A stretch of DNA of 64,000 nt from NCBI RefSeq assembly GCF_024494645.1, contig NZ_JANHDJ010000005.1, positions 248,001-312,000 of the forward strand. Reading direction: 5' to 3'. The notes beneath the pieces were generated by a model that made no database searches, had not been told where the DNA came from, and saw only the letters and a program-made list of their open reading frames with translations. The first letter of the stretch is position 1; every line of letters starts with the position of its first letter. Source of the stretch: Halohasta litorea (GTDB taxonomy: Archaea > Halobacteriota > Halobacteria > Halobacteriales > Haloferacaceae). Below, piece after piece: positions 45,231 to 54,370 of the stretch. The translations under genes were made by a program, and so were the position numbers.

Positions 45231-46360
45231 CCGACCGAACCGGCGAACTGCTAACTGAGGCTGACAATCCGGCCGAGACATCACAAAGCGAACAAACTCG
45301 GGTCTTCTGGCCGTTTTTCATCGGAACCGACAACCCGATCTCCTACCTCTACCAGCAGATCGCCCCGAAATTCGACGCGGGGGAGTTCGACATTACCGTT
45401 TTGGCCTCGGGCGGAGACGGACAGCTCGAAGCCGACAACGTGCGGACGATCCCGGCAGCGGAGTTCTACACGTGGGCGGGGCGGCTCACACTCGCTCGCC
45501 ACGCCATCGAGTCGTACGACCTACTCCATACGGGTGGGATTCCGGCACTCCATTATCCGGTTGCACTGCTCGCCCGGCTTCGAAACCCGACCGCAACCCA
45601 TGTCCACACCTACCGGATCGACGCCGACCCGGATTCCGACCGGACGCCGACAGCCCTCAGGCGACGACTCGGACGACGGGCCACGATTACGACCGCGGTT
45701 AGCGAACACACGGCTGGCACCGTACGGTCGACGTTCGGCCTCGATCCGGTCGTCATCTACAACGCCGTCGATACGGCCCAGTTTCACCCGGACTACGAGC
45801 GGACACCGCTGCTGGAGCGATACGGGGCCGACCGCCCGGTGTTCGTCTTCGTCGGGAGCTTCGAGCGACGGAAACACCCACTGGACGTGATCAGTGTCGC
45901 CAAGCAGGTTCCGGAGGCGACGTTTCTGCTGATCGGCGGGGGCGGGACACAGGATCGGGACGAACTCGTCGCCGACCGGGCGGCCAACGTCGACAACGCA
46001 CACGTCGTCGGTCGCGTCCCGAAGGATCGACTCCCGGCAGTCTATGCGAACGCCGACGGACTGCTGTTCCCCTCGACGATGGAGGGTTGTCCGAACGTCG
46101 TCCTGGAGGCCTTCGCCTCCGGCACACCCGTCGTTGGCTACAACGCGACATCAATGCCCGAGTTGGTCGTCGACGGCCAGCGGGGCTACCTGGCCGACAG
46201 CGGCGACGTACGCGGACTGATCGATGGTGTCCGATCGGTGATCGCCGACTCGACGAACCGATTAGGCGACAACGCGAGAGGGTACGTCCACCGAAACCAC
46301 ACCTTCGAGACCGTCGCCCAACAGTACGCCGACGTCTACCGCACCGCACTGGGCGACTAG
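45227..46360 (+). CDS. GT4 family glycosyltransferase (3)
   Basis: 377 residues, GT-B fold. The donor-site strand VGSFERRKHPLDVISVAKQV and the E-x7-E motif MEGCPNVVLEAFASGTP are intact. It starts inside the stop of the preceding GT4 gene, so it is translationally coupled to it. It faces a further GT4 gene that runs in the opposite direction (29 bases between stops). Sugar donor and acceptor are not predictable. Confidence 0.88.
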   Translation: MTDRTGELLTEADNPAETSQSEQTRVFWPFFIGTDNPISYLYQQIAPKFDAGEFDITVLASGGDGQLEADNVRTIPAAEFYTWAGRLTLARHAIESYDLLHTGGIPALHYPVALLARLRNPTATHVHTYRIDADPDSDRTPTALRRRLGRRATITTAVSEHTAGTVRSTFGLDPVVIYNAVDTAQFHPDYERTPLLERYGADRPVFVFVGSFERRKHPLDVISVAKQVPEATFLLIGGGGTQDRDELVADRAANVDNAHVVGRVPKDRLPAVYANADGLLFPSTMEGCPNVVLEAFASGTPVVGYNATSMPELVVDGQRGYLADSGDVRGLIDGVRSVIADSTNRLGDNARGYVHRNHTFETVAQQYADVYRTALGD

Positions 46361-46389
46361 CGCTGTAGACGTCCACCAGTCGGCCCGAC

Positions 46390-47505
46390 TCACTCATCCG
46401 AACACTGCCGAAGGACATCGCCGTAGGCCTGGGCGACAGCACTAATTTCGAACTGTGTTTCGAAGAGCCGCTGGCCGGTGGTACCGAGATTCTTGCGGGC
46501 TGTGTCGTCGGTCGCAAGGAGTGACACCGTGTCGACGAGCGTGTCGAAATCACCCTCAGCGAAGCCGCCGACCGACTGGTCGCCCGCGATACGCCCCGGA
46601 TCGACCGCCAAACTCACGACGGGCGTGCCGACCCGCCAGGCCTCCAGGAAGGTGTTGGGGAACCCCTCGTAGGCGGACGTCGAGACGAGACAGGTCGCCG
46701 ACCGATAGTACTCGTGGATCGCATCCGGGTCGACGACCCCCTCGTAGTGGAGGTTGTCGAGGGAGTCGATCCGCCGACGCAGCCGCTGGTGGTAGCTGTC
46801 GTCGCTGCCCGCGGGGCCGACCAGCCGGAACTCGATGTCGGGCAGCGCCGCTGCGAGGTCGACAAACAGGTGGGGGCGTTTCTGGTCCTGGTCGAGCCGC
46901 CCGACCCATAGCACGTACTCACGATCGTGATAGGGCCTGGTGGAATCGGCGAGCGGATAACCGTTGGGAACGACCGCTGGCTCCCTGCCGTACTGCCGTC
47001 GAACCAGCCGCGACTGTTTCGGCGTCTGTGCGATAATCGCCGCCGCCCGGTCCATTCCCCGTTCGAACAACCGGCGTTTGACCGCGCCGAGCTCGGCCGG
47101 GCGGTCGGTGATGTTGGCGTCGTTCGCCACGTTGTACACCCACGGCGTCCCGAGGACATCGGCGAGTGTGGCCACCACCGCCGCGAAGGCTGGCGTGCCA
47201 CGGTGGACGAACACGTCGGGGTCGATCCGGTGCATCGTGGCGGCCAGATCGGCCAGCCGCCCGAGCTGATCGGTCGCCGAGGCCTCCGAGTGTGGATCGT
47301 AGGTTCGGTGGAGGACGACCCCGTTGCGGATCTCTTTGAGGGGCTGCCCGTAGTCGGCGACGATCACGTGGACGTCGAACGCGTCGGTCAGCTCCGCGGC
47401 GAGCAACGAGAGTTGGCGCTCGGCGCCGCCGCCGGTCACCCCCTGTCCGTCGACGAAGTAGCCATACGAGTCGAGCGAGACGAGACAGACGCTCGGCGTT
47501 CCCAT
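46390..47505 (-). CDS. GT4 family glycosyltransferase (4)
   Basis: 371 residues from the ATG at 47505 (MGTPSVCLVSLDSYGYF), GT-B fold. VTGGGAERQLSLLA is the acceptor-side loop, WVGRLDQDQKRPHLFVDLA the donor-side Lys region, and YEGFPNTFLEAWRVGTP the E-x7-E motif. A GTG at 47541 would add 12 residues without family support. It likely adds one sugar of the same glycan as its convergent neighbours. Confidence 0.86.
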   Translation of the reverse strand: MGTPSVCLVSLDSYGYFVDGQGVTGGGAERQLSLLAAELTDAFDVHVIVADYGQPLKEIRNGVVLHRTYDPHSEASATDQLGRLADLAATMHRIDPDVFVHRGTPAFAAVVATLADVLGTPWVYNVANDANITDRPAELGAVKRRLFERGMDRAAAIIAQTPKQSRLVRRQYGREPAVVPNGYPLADSTRPYHDREYVLWVGRLDQDQKRPHLFVDLAAALPDIEFRLVGPAGSDDSYHQRLRRRIDSLDNLHYEGVVDPDAIHEYYRSATCLVSTSAYEGFPNTFLEAWRVGTPVVSLAVDPGRIAGDQSVGGFAEGDFDTLVDTVSLLATDDTARKNLGTTGQRLFETQFEISAVAQAYGDVLRQCSDE

Positions 47506-47716
47506 TGGCGGCTGATCGACCCTCGCTCGGTTAGTTACCACCCGCCTTCCCCGATGGGGCGACAGCTGTGCCGAGAGCTGGCTCCGAGGCAGTCACTGGC
47601 CACTGGCGGCTGACCACTGGTGGCTGGCGTAGTGTCCGGATACTATCCGGTAGGCACTCGATACAAGCGTCGGACGCGGCTACTGTAGCCGATCGGTTCC
47701 GCTCGGCGCAGGGCGA

Positions 47717-48517
47717 TCAGAACAGTTTCAGTTGGAGTCGCCACAGATACCGCGAAACCAAAAGCAGCGTCAACATAGGGACGAACGACCGGTATTCGAT
47801 GCCGCTTTCCTCCTCGCCGTAGTGGGCTGTCGTCGGGACATCCAGAATGTTGACGTCGTTGACGTTGAGGTGGACGAGCATATCGTTGAGGAACCCATAC
47901 CCGTCATAGAGGCGGTCGATCTCCAGCTCCTGGAGGGCTGCCGTGCTGATGGCGGTGTAACCGTTCTGTGGGTCGGTCATCCCCCAGTAGCCGCTGGCGA
48001 TGCGTGTCAACCCCGTCAATAAGGCGTTTCCGAACAGCCGCCACGACGACATCTGGGCCCGCTGTGTCGGGTTGTCGAGTCGGTTTCCCTTCGTGTAGGC
48101 TGCCTCGCCAGCCACGATCGGATCGAGGAACCGATCCAGGATGGTCGGATCCATCTGGCCGTCGCCGTCGATGACCGCAACGAGATCCATCCCGGCGTCG
48201 ATGGCCGCGTTGTATCCCGTTTTTACTGCGCCGCCGCGGCCCGTGTTGGTGTCGTGGCGGATCGGCACGACCGCCGTCTCCCGCCCCCCGTCGGATGTCA
48301 GCTCCGACTCGACGCCGCGGGAGTCCGTCGTCGTACTCGGGGCCGACTCGATGCGGGAGACGTATCGTTGGATCTCGGTCCACGTCTCGTCGGTCGAACA
48401 GTCATCGACCGGATAGATCCGGTCGACGTAGCTCGGGACCGCTTCGAGCACGTCCCCGATGAACTGTGCCTCGTTGTACACCGGGATGACGACGGCGACA
48501 GCGTGGTCCCGGTACAT
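47717..48517 (-). CDS. GT2 glycosyltransferase, dolichol-phosphate-sugar synthase-like
   Basis: 266 residues from the ATG at 48517 (MYRDHAVAVVIPVYNEA). GT-A features are PVYNEA, DDCSTDETW, and DGDGQMDP, the metal-binding DxD region. The C-terminus ends in a short amphipathic stretch without a clear membrane anchor. The pattern fits DPM1-like enzymes such as the haloarchaeal AglJ, which charge dolichol phosphate with the first hexose. An insertion of about 35 Ser/Thr/Arg-rich residues (around 60-90) is unusual. Start at ATG 48544 would add nine residues. Confidence 0.83.
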   Translation of the reverse strand: MYRDHAVAVVIPVYNEAQFIGDVLEAVPSYVDRIYPVDDCSTDETWTEIQRYVSRIESAPSTTTDSRGVESELTSDGGRETAVVPIRHDTNTGRGGAVKTGYNAAIDAGMDLVAVIDGDGQMDPTILDRFLDPIVAGEAAYTKGNRLDNPTQRAQMSSWRLFGNALLTGLTRIASGYWGMTDPQNGYTAISTAALQELEIDRLYDGYGFLNDMLVHLNVNDVNILDVPTTAHYGEEESGIEYRSFVPMLTLLLVSRYLWRLQLKLF

Positions 48518-49120
48518 CTCACACACCACCGCAAACAGCAGCACAGTTCACCGTACTGCAGGGCCAGTGCGGTCCTGCTGGTCCGAGATGACGCTGCCGA
48601 TTGCCGCTGTTCTGCGGCCGGAGGGCGAGGGTTGGCTGCTCGCTGTCACGTGGGTTGGACGAACACCGATTGCCCGCAGACGGGATGACAGGTGGTATAA
48701 AGCGGGACGGGCCGACCCGAGAGGTGGTCATATGGCCGACCCGACACGAACCATCCGTATTGTAATGTCTTGTCTGTGAACCGTCGCTGTGGATAACAAC
48801 TAACTACTACACTGGGCCAGCTGGCGGTAGCTATATATTATACATATATGTTCATCGAGATGCCATACAACAGCAGTTTCTCACCTGTTTGGCCCCTATT
48901 TGCACTAGCGAGCTGCACTCTGTATGATAAACATCTGATATTCGGATTGGATTTTTGATAGTAACCGGTATGGATTGGATAACTAAGCAGTTCGCTTCGG
49001 ACGGTCTGTGTAGATGTCAGACAATTATCTCACGGCCCCAACTCGGACGGCGCGACAGTTGTGCCCGGGGACAAAGAGAGCCGAGCGCTCGACCACGGCC
49101 AGCCGACAGGGGAGGACCGC
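48518..49120. other. Intergenic region between divergent GT2 and epimerase genes
   Basis: 603 bases. The centre (48780-49000) is AT-rich, with GTAGCTATATATTATACATATATG at about 48827-48850 as a strong TATA-like block. It could serve either direction. No open frame here has coding composition and no RNA or repeat is evident. With 29677-30199 and 43573-43991 it is one of three long AT-rich gaps in the island. Confidence 0.5.
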
Positions 49121-50104
49121 ATGAGCGTTCTCGTCACCGGCGGCGCGGGATTCATCGGCTCCCACATTACCGAGGCACTGTTGCAACGCGGCCACGAGGT
49201 CGTTGTCCTGGATAACCTCGATCCCTACTACGACGTCGACATCAAACGGCAGAACATCGAACGGTGTCGGGAAATCGAAACCGGCCGCTTCGAGTTCGTC
49301 GAGGGGTCGATCACCGACGAACGACTCGTCGAGGAGGTCTTTTCGACGTACGATGTCGAGTTCGTCTACCACGAGGCCGCCCGCGCGGGCGTCCGAACGA
49401 GTGTCGAACAGCCGCTGTTCTACGAACGGAACAACGTCGGCGGCCTGCTAACGCTGCTCGAAGCCGCGACCGACCACGGCGTCGAGCGGTTCGTCAACGC
49501 CTCCTCGTCGTCGGTGTACGGTCGGCCCGACTATCTGCCGTACGACGAGGCCCATCCGAACTACCCGAAAAGCCCCTACGGGACGACGAAGCTCGCGGCC
49601 GAACACTACTGTAAGGTCTGGCAGTCGGTCCACGGCCTCCCGACGGTGAGCCTCCGGTATTTCACCGTCTACGGGCCGCGGATGCGACCGAACATGGCGA
49701 TCTCGAATTTCGTCTCACGCGGTCTCAACGGTGAACCGCCGGTGATCTACGGCGACGGCGAACAGACCCGAGACTTCACGTATATCGACGACGTGGTCGC
49801 GGCGAACCTCCGGCTCCTGGAGACCGACGCCGCCGACGGCGAGGTGTTGAACATCGGCTCGACGGACAACATTACGATCACCGAACTCGCCGATCACGTC
49901 ATTTCGCAGGTCGACAGCGAGCTCGAACCGATCTATGAGGCCGAACAGCAAGCCGACGCACGCCACACCCACGCCGACGTCTCGAAAGCACGCGATCTGA
50001 TTGGGTATGCTCCGTCGACTGATATCCGCGAGGGAGTGGGTGAATTCATCGAGTGGTACCGGCAGAACCGCGAGTGGTACGAACCCCTCGTCGTGAGCTC
50101 CTGA
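49121..50104 (+). CDS. NAD-dependent epimerase, UDP-glucuronate-epimerase-like
   Basis: 327 residues, extended SDR: TGGAGFIGSHI at the N-terminus, SSSSVYG, YGTTKLAAE (catalytic Tyr and Lys), RYFTVYGPRMRP, and GDGEQTRDFTYIDDVV. The YYDVDIKRQNIE segment after beta-2 is typical of UDP-glucuronate 4-epimerase relatives. With UDP-glucuronate supplied by the dehydrogenase at 27435 it could make UDP-galacturonate, a step known for hexuronic-acid-rich haloarchaeal glycans. The ATG at 49121 directly precedes the Rossmann strand. Confidence 0.87.
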   Translation: MSVLVTGGAGFIGSHITEALLQRGHEVVVLDNLDPYYDVDIKRQNIERCREIETGRFEFVEGSITDERLVEEVFSTYDVEFVYHEAARAGVRTSVEQPLFYERNNVGGLLTLLEAATDHGVERFVNASSSSVYGRPDYLPYDEAHPNYPKSPYGTTKLAAEHYCKVWQSVHGLPTVSLRYFTVYGPRMRPNMAISNFVSRGLNGEPPVIYGDGEQTRDFTYIDDVVAANLRLLETDAADGEVLNIGSTDNITITELADHVISQVDSELEPIYEAEQQADARHTHADVSKARDLIGYAPSTDIREGVGEFIEWYRQNREWYEPLVVSS

Positions 50105-50349
50105 TCGGGCGGTCAGCCTGGGTAGTAGGGGCCGTCTACCCCGTATTCAGGGGCGTATACCGAGAATAACCCCGCTCGGCTCCGGTTTTTCGAAACACAG
50201 CGACCACAGGCAGAGAGATCACTCCACACAGGGCGACGCTCCGAACGCAGTCTGTGGGTCCGGAGGGGGCTGAGTGGAGTATCCTGAACGAATACGGTGT
50301 AATTCTGAGAGTAACTAAGCCGGTAGCTGTGGATACGTTGACTGTCATA

Positions 50350-50994
50350 ATGAACGTGATCGCAATCGGGGCGCATCCGGACGACATCGAAATCGGGGCT
50401 GGTGGATCAATCGCACTCCATCGGGCGCGCGGCGACTCGGTTCGGTTTCTCATCCTCACACGCGGCGGCGAGCTCTCGCCGCCCGCAAAACGGGAGACCG
50501 AAGCCAGAGAGGCAGCCGACGTCCTCGACGTCGACGACATCCACGTGATGGGGTACGACGACACGAAAGTTCCCTACGACAACGAGATCGTCAAACGGAT
50601 CGATGACCACCTCACGGAGATCGACGTCGACCGCGCCTACATCCACACCGAAGAGGACACCCACCAGGATCACCGACACGCCGCGCTCGCCTCGATCGCC
50701 GCTGGCCGGAACACCGACGAGGTGCTGGCCTTCGAGTCGCCGTCGACGCGGTCGTCGTTCGATCCACAGTACTACAACTCCCTGAGCGAGGAGTTCCTCG
50801 AACGGAAAATAGACGCCATCAGGACCCACAAGAGCCAGCGCGAAAAGAAGTACCTAGAAGCTGAGGCGATGAAAGGACTCGCTCGGTTCCGCGGTCGGCA
50901 GGCGAACACCCGGTACGCGGAGGCCTTTCAGGTGATTCGCATCAGAGAAGACCAGACCGCGACCCACGAGCTGACGACCGAAATGTTGGACTGA
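50350..50994 (+). CDS. PIG-L family N-acetyl-sugar deacetylase
   Basis: 214 residues. The zinc site is made of AHPDD (residues 8-12) and HQDHRHAA (about 104), the signature of LmbE/PIG-L enzymes that remove the acetyl group from N-acetylglucosaminyl lipids or GlcNAc-mycothiol precursors. Here it could de-acetylate a lipid-linked HexNAc and leave a free amine on the glycan. The ATG at 50350 fits the family; the extended frame from 50254 does not. It is 245 bases from the epimerase upstream. Confidence 0.85.
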   Translation: MNVIAIGAHPDDIEIGAGGSIALHRARGDSVRFLILTRGGELSPPAKRETEAREAADVLDVDDIHVMGYDDTKVPYDNEIVKRIDDHLTEIDVDRAYIHTEEDTHQDHRHAALASIAAGRNTDEVLAFESPSTRSSFDPQYYNSLSEEFLERKIDAIRTHKSQREKKYLEAEAMKGLARFRGRQANTRYAEAFQVIRIREDQTATHELTTEMLD

Positions 50995-51076
50995 TCGGTC
51001 ACTCCCTGTTTCTGCGATCCAATAAAAAGCGATTGTGGCACAGCCTGTCGAGTTTCGGCCGGTAGACGGCAGCTAC

Positions 51077-51811
51077 TCAGTCGTCGGCGACGACCGTGTC
51101 TTGCGATTCGAGGCGCTGTTCGGCCTCGTCTCGGTCTTCAGGATAGCCGATATCGATCCGCCAGCCGTCGATCGGAATGGCGTCGATCGTCCGGCCGCTG
51201 CGGATCAACAGATCGATCGCCTCGCTGATCTCGTACTCGCCGCGGTTCGACGGCTGGACGAGCCGACAGGCCGGGAAGATCGCCGGTGAGAACGTATAAA
51301 AGCCGGTCATCACGAGGTTCGAGTTCGGGTCGTCGGGTTTTTCGACGACGTCGGTGATCTCGCCGTAGGGGTTCGTCTCACAGACCCCGTAGCGGTCGGC
51401 GTTTTCCCATGGGACTTCCTCGACGAGGAAGGCGGCGTCCGCGCGGTCTTCCCGTTGTCGACGGATGACGTCCTGGAGGTTCGCGTTGAAGATGTTGTCG
51501 CCCAACATGAGCATGAAGTCGTCGTCGACGTACTCCTCGACGGTCAGCAATGCGTGGGCGAGTCCCTTCTGTTCTCGTTGGTGGGTGTAGGTGATCGGAA
51601 TGCCCTCGAAGGCGTCGCCGTAGTGCTCGATGATCTCCTCTTTCATGTAGCCCACGACGAGGATGAACTCGTCGGTCCCCAGCTCGGCGAGCTGTTCGAG
51701 ACAGTGGGTGATGATCGGCTGGCCGTCGACTTCGACCATCCCTTTGGGCTTGTCTTCGGTGAGCGGGCGGAGTCGTGTCCCCTCACCGGCAGCGAGGATA
51801 ACTGATTTCAT
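51077..51811 (-). CDS. Sugar-1-phosphate nucleotidyltransferase (AglF-like)
   Basis: 244 residues. LAAGEGTRLRPLTEDKPKGM is the pyrophosphorylase signature, followed by GDNIF, VVEKPDDP and WRIDIGYPEDRDEAE. It activates a sugar 1-phosphate with UTP or dTTP. In Haloferax volcanii the relative AglF supplies UDP-glucose for AglM. With the dehydrogenase at 27435, a UDP-glucose to UDP-glucuronate route is complete within the island. It ends the recognised glycan region. Confidence 0.88.
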   Translation of the reverse strand: MKSVILAAGEGTRLRPLTEDKPKGMVEVDGQPIITHCLEQLAELGTDEFILVVGYMKEEIIEHYGDAFEGIPITYTHQREQKGLAHALLTVEEYVDDDFMLMLGDNIFNANLQDVIRRQREDRADAAFLVEEVPWENADRYGVCETNPYGEITDVVEKPDDPNSNLVMTGFYTFSPAIFPACRLVQPSNRGEYEISEAIDLLIRSGRTIDAIPIDGWRIDIGYPEDRDEAEQRLESQDTVVADD

Positions 51812-52121
51812 GGATCCACCGCCACCGGTGTCGCGACATGGAGGGTTGCTGTGTAGTGCATCACCTCCCTTCTTTTGAAGACTCGATAATTGTTATAGAC
51901 GGAATACGAACGTACTGGATGGTAATAGGAGACAAACAGCCTGTGAGTGTCTGGTAAGTAGTTTATAACTACACAATAACTCCCCTCTCGGAGTGTCGTT
52001 GTCACTGCAAGCGCGAGCAGACGACCACTGGCCGATGAGGGGCTCCTCGGGACGAGTGATCGATTCCCAAATACTGAGATTCTGGGACTATCATAACTTC
52101 CAGGACACCGAACGAGGAGGT
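51812..52121. other. Intergenic region at the right edge of the glycan island
   Basis: 310 bases between the divergent AglF-like and GNAT genes. An AT-rich centre (about 51880-51990, for example GTTTATAACTACACAATAAC at 51960-51979) is the likely promoter area. No gene, repeat or mobile-element end is visible here, so the island border is set by gene content rather than by a sharp junction. Confidence 0.5.
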
Positions 52122-52712
52122 ATGAGCGAACCGTCCGAGGCTGGCTGTGGCGGTTGGAACAGTTCCGGGTGTACGGGCACGCAGTACTGTCCGCCCCGCT
52201 GTCCACGGTTCGTCGACAAACAGGGTGCCCGCTGGACGATCCGCCCGGCCCAAGCGGGGGATGCCGACCGGCTCGAAGAGATGTACGACGCGTTCGGCCC
52301 GACCGACCGCGCACAGGGTATTCCACCCGCGACCGACCACGAGCGGGTCTCCTGGATCGAAATGCTGCTCTCGGAGGGCCACAACATCGTCGCCGAGGGG
52401 CCGAACGGGCTCGTTGGCCACGTCGCCTACACGCCAGTCGACGGCGACCGACCGGAATTGGCCGTCTTCGTCCACCCCGAGTATCACGACCGCGGCATCG
52501 GAACCGAGCTGTGTAAACACGCGGCGGCGGCCGCCGTCGAGGCTGGCTGTGAGGCCATCGAGCTGCACGTCGAGCGGCGCAACCGCGCCGCAATCACTGT
52601 CTACCGTCGGATCGGGTTCGAAGTCGTCGACGATGAGCTCGATATGCGAATGGTCCTCCCGCTGGACGATCCGATCGCATCAAGGGTCCGCGCCCCACCG
52701 GCCGAACGGTAG
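52122..52712 (+). CDS. GNAT acetyltransferase with a Cys-rich N-terminal segment
   Basis: 196 residues. The first 30 hold four cysteines (9, 17, 23, 27) with CPPRCP, likely a small zinc knuckle. The GNAT domain follows: WTIRPAQAGDADRLEEMY, VFVHPEYHDRGIGTEL (acetyl-CoA loop, about residue 130), and NRAAITVYRRIGFE near the C-terminus. It transfers an acetyl group from acetyl-CoA to an amine; target unknown. The start ATG at 52122 includes the cysteines. A PatZ-like fusion is not present, so lysine acetylation of proteins is only one possibility. Confidence 0.8.
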   Translation: MSEPSEAGCGGWNSSGCTGTQYCPPRCPRFVDKQGARWTIRPAQAGDADRLEEMYDAFGPTDRAQGIPPATDHERVSWIEMLLSEGHNIVAEGPNGLVGHVAYTPVDGDRPELAVFVHPEYHDRGIGTELCKHAAAAAVEAGCEAIELHVERRNRAAITVYRRIGFEVVDDELDMRMVLPLDDPIASRVRAPPAER

Positions 52713-52742
52713 CCAACACGACCCCATCCGTACCTGAATCAG

Positions 52743-52749
52743 TTTTTAA
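52743..52749 (+). promoter_or_regulatory. TATA box of the zinc-finger mini-protein gene
   Basis: TTTTTAA is centred about 29 bases before the ATG at 52775, so this small gene has its own promoter and is probably leaderless. Confidence 0.5.
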
Positions 52750-52774
52750 CTGGGCGCGGCAGAGACAGTCACAC

Positions 52775-52903
52775 ATGACCCACGATACGCCGAACGGAAC
52801 GAACGAGCGGCGGCTGTGGTGTGAGCACTGCGAGCTGAGCGTCAACCCGTCGACGGGGGAGAGCGGCCCCGAATGCCCTGCCTGTGGCACCGAACTCGCC
52901 TGA
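52775..52903 (+). CDS. 42-residue zinc-finger mini-protein
   Basis: Read directly from the sequence: ATG at 52775 to TGA at 52903. After a polar lead (MTHDTPNGTNERRL) come WCEHCELSV and, 13 residues on, ECPACGTEL, giving two C-x2-C pairs for one zinc. Acidic composition and C/G-rich third positions support coding. It belongs to the small CPxCG-type zinc-finger proteins known to be abundant in haloarchaea, several of which affect biofilm, swarming or metabolism; targets are mostly unknown. Own promoter upstream; 62 bases after the GNAT gene. Confidence 0.75.
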   Translation: MTHDTPNGTNERRLWCEHCELSVNPSTGESGPECPACGTELA

Positions 52904-53061
52904 CGGTTCCGTGAGGACGGCGTCGGTGGATCGTAGACTGCCTCTGTGAGTGACACAAATAGGAATTTCACTCTTCCAAAAAGGAAGGTCCCGGTAGCGT
53001 CGACGTCCGAGTGTCAGCAGCCCCACCGGAAGAGGTGGGACGACAGACGCTGGCGAAACCA

Positions 53062-54312
53062 ATGAAGACACGCACACTCATACTGATCGCGCTGGTGGTC
53101 GTCGGTGCCGTTGCCGCCACCGGTGTGATCTCTGCGACCACCCAGAGCAGTTCAACAACCACTGTCGCGGGCGACAGCGACGTTACCACGCCCGACGCCG
53201 ACAACTACACCCGGCTCTACGTCGAGGACGGCTATCGGAACGTCGAACTCAAACCCGGCGAGAGCGACACGGTGACGGTTTCGGTCGAGAACGGCGAAGA
53301 CGAGGCCGTCGAGCTCTCCCCGCGGATCGCAACGCCGCCGACCCGATCACAGCCGCCGGTCGAGTCGTCGTGGGTCTCGATCGAGTCCGACGACACCACT
53401 CTCGATGCTGGCGAGTCCCGAGAGTTCGAGATCTCCATCGACGTACCGGATGACGCCGAGATCGGCGATTACAGTAGTTTCATCGCCTTTACCGACGAGA
53501 CAATGCAGTATCCGGGGCGACCGCCGCAGCCGATCCACAGCGCCTCGATCCACGTCAACGTCTGGCAGGAGCCGACCGTCCAAGTCGAATCCGACACCCA
53601 CATCTACACGCACCTGAAGGCTGGCGAGACGATGACCCGCGAGATCTCCGTCTCGAACAACGGCGACCAAGCCGTTCCGGTCAACCCGCAGTTCAACGCC
53701 GAAAACAACCGCCGATATCGGCCGTCCAATCGTGACACGCTCGATCGGTCGTGGGTGAGCATCGACGCCCCCAGCGAGATCCCAGCGGGCGAGACCGAGA
53801 CCGTCGAGATCACCGTCGAACCGCCCGCGGATGCCGACCGCGGTGACTACAGTGCGACCGTCGACCTCGGGATTTCCGATCCCGCCCGCGCCGACGATCA
53901 GGGGTACTGGCAGCAGGTCGATCTCAGCTTCCAGCTGTGGACCGAACCCGACGACCCCTTCGAGACGAGCTTCAGCGTGAGCGAGTCGACGAGCAACGCG
54001 ACGCTGGAACTCAACACCAACCGATACCGAACCGCCGAGACCGGCCAGGACGCCGACTTTGAGGTGACGTTCGTTTCACCTGACGGCGAGGAGATTACAG
54101 CCGAACGGAGCCAACTGACCGACAGCGGTCAGGTCAATCTCGGCGCACAGCGAGATCCGACTCAGACCGGCGAAACGTACGCCGCCCAGGGCAGCCACCA
54201 GACGTTCACCTACGAGTTGGACGACCCGGCTGCCGGCGAGTGGTCGGTGCGCATCATGCCGACCAACACGATGAACTTCGAGTACGAAATCACTCGCTCG
54301 GAAGACACCTAA
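53062..54312 (+). CDS. Secreted or membrane-anchored protein with Ig-like (NEW3/CARDB-type) repeats
   Basis: 416 residues. An N-terminal hydrophobic helix (TLILIALVVVGAVAATGVI, residues 4-22) acts as signal peptide or anchor. Two similar beta domains follow (about 58-175 and 180-295): each has an extracellular-type turn in which a Gly-Glu pair opens a T/V-rich strand (KPGESDTVTVSV; KAGETMTREISV), then SSWVSIES / RSWVSIDA, and DAEIGDYSS / DADRGDYSA. A third region of about 115 residues is less clear. No catalytic signature. The likely role is structural or adhesive on the cell surface. ATG at 53062 just precedes the signal helix. Confidence 0.72.
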   Translation: MKTRTLILIALVVVGAVAATGVISATTQSSSTTTVAGDSDVTTPDADNYTRLYVEDGYRNVELKPGESDTVTVSVENGEDEAVELSPRIATPPTRSQPPVESSWVSIESDDTTLDAGESREFEISIDVPDDAEIGDYSSFIAFTDETMQYPGRPPQPIHSASIHVNVWQEPTVQVESDTHIYTHLKAGETMTREISVSNNGDQAVPVNPQFNAENNRRYRPSNRDTLDRSWVSIDAPSEIPAGETETVEITVEPPADADRGDYSATVDLGISDPARADDQGYWQQVDLSFQLWTEPDDPFETSFSVSESTSNATLELNTNRYRTAETGQDADFEVTFVSPDGEEITAERSQLTDSGQVNLGAQRDPTQTGETYAAQGSHQTFTYELDDPAAGEWSVRIMPTNTMNFEYEITRSEDT

Positions 54313-54370
54313 CGATCACGCGGTCGAACGAAGAGACAATTAGGCTGCTGTACGGAGGACGCCTACGGCG

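Noticed and set aside
47566-47640. Short direct repeats (CACTGGC/ACTGGTGGCTGG) after the fourth GT4 gene
   Set aside because: Copies are short and imperfect; no regular period or known element end is seen.
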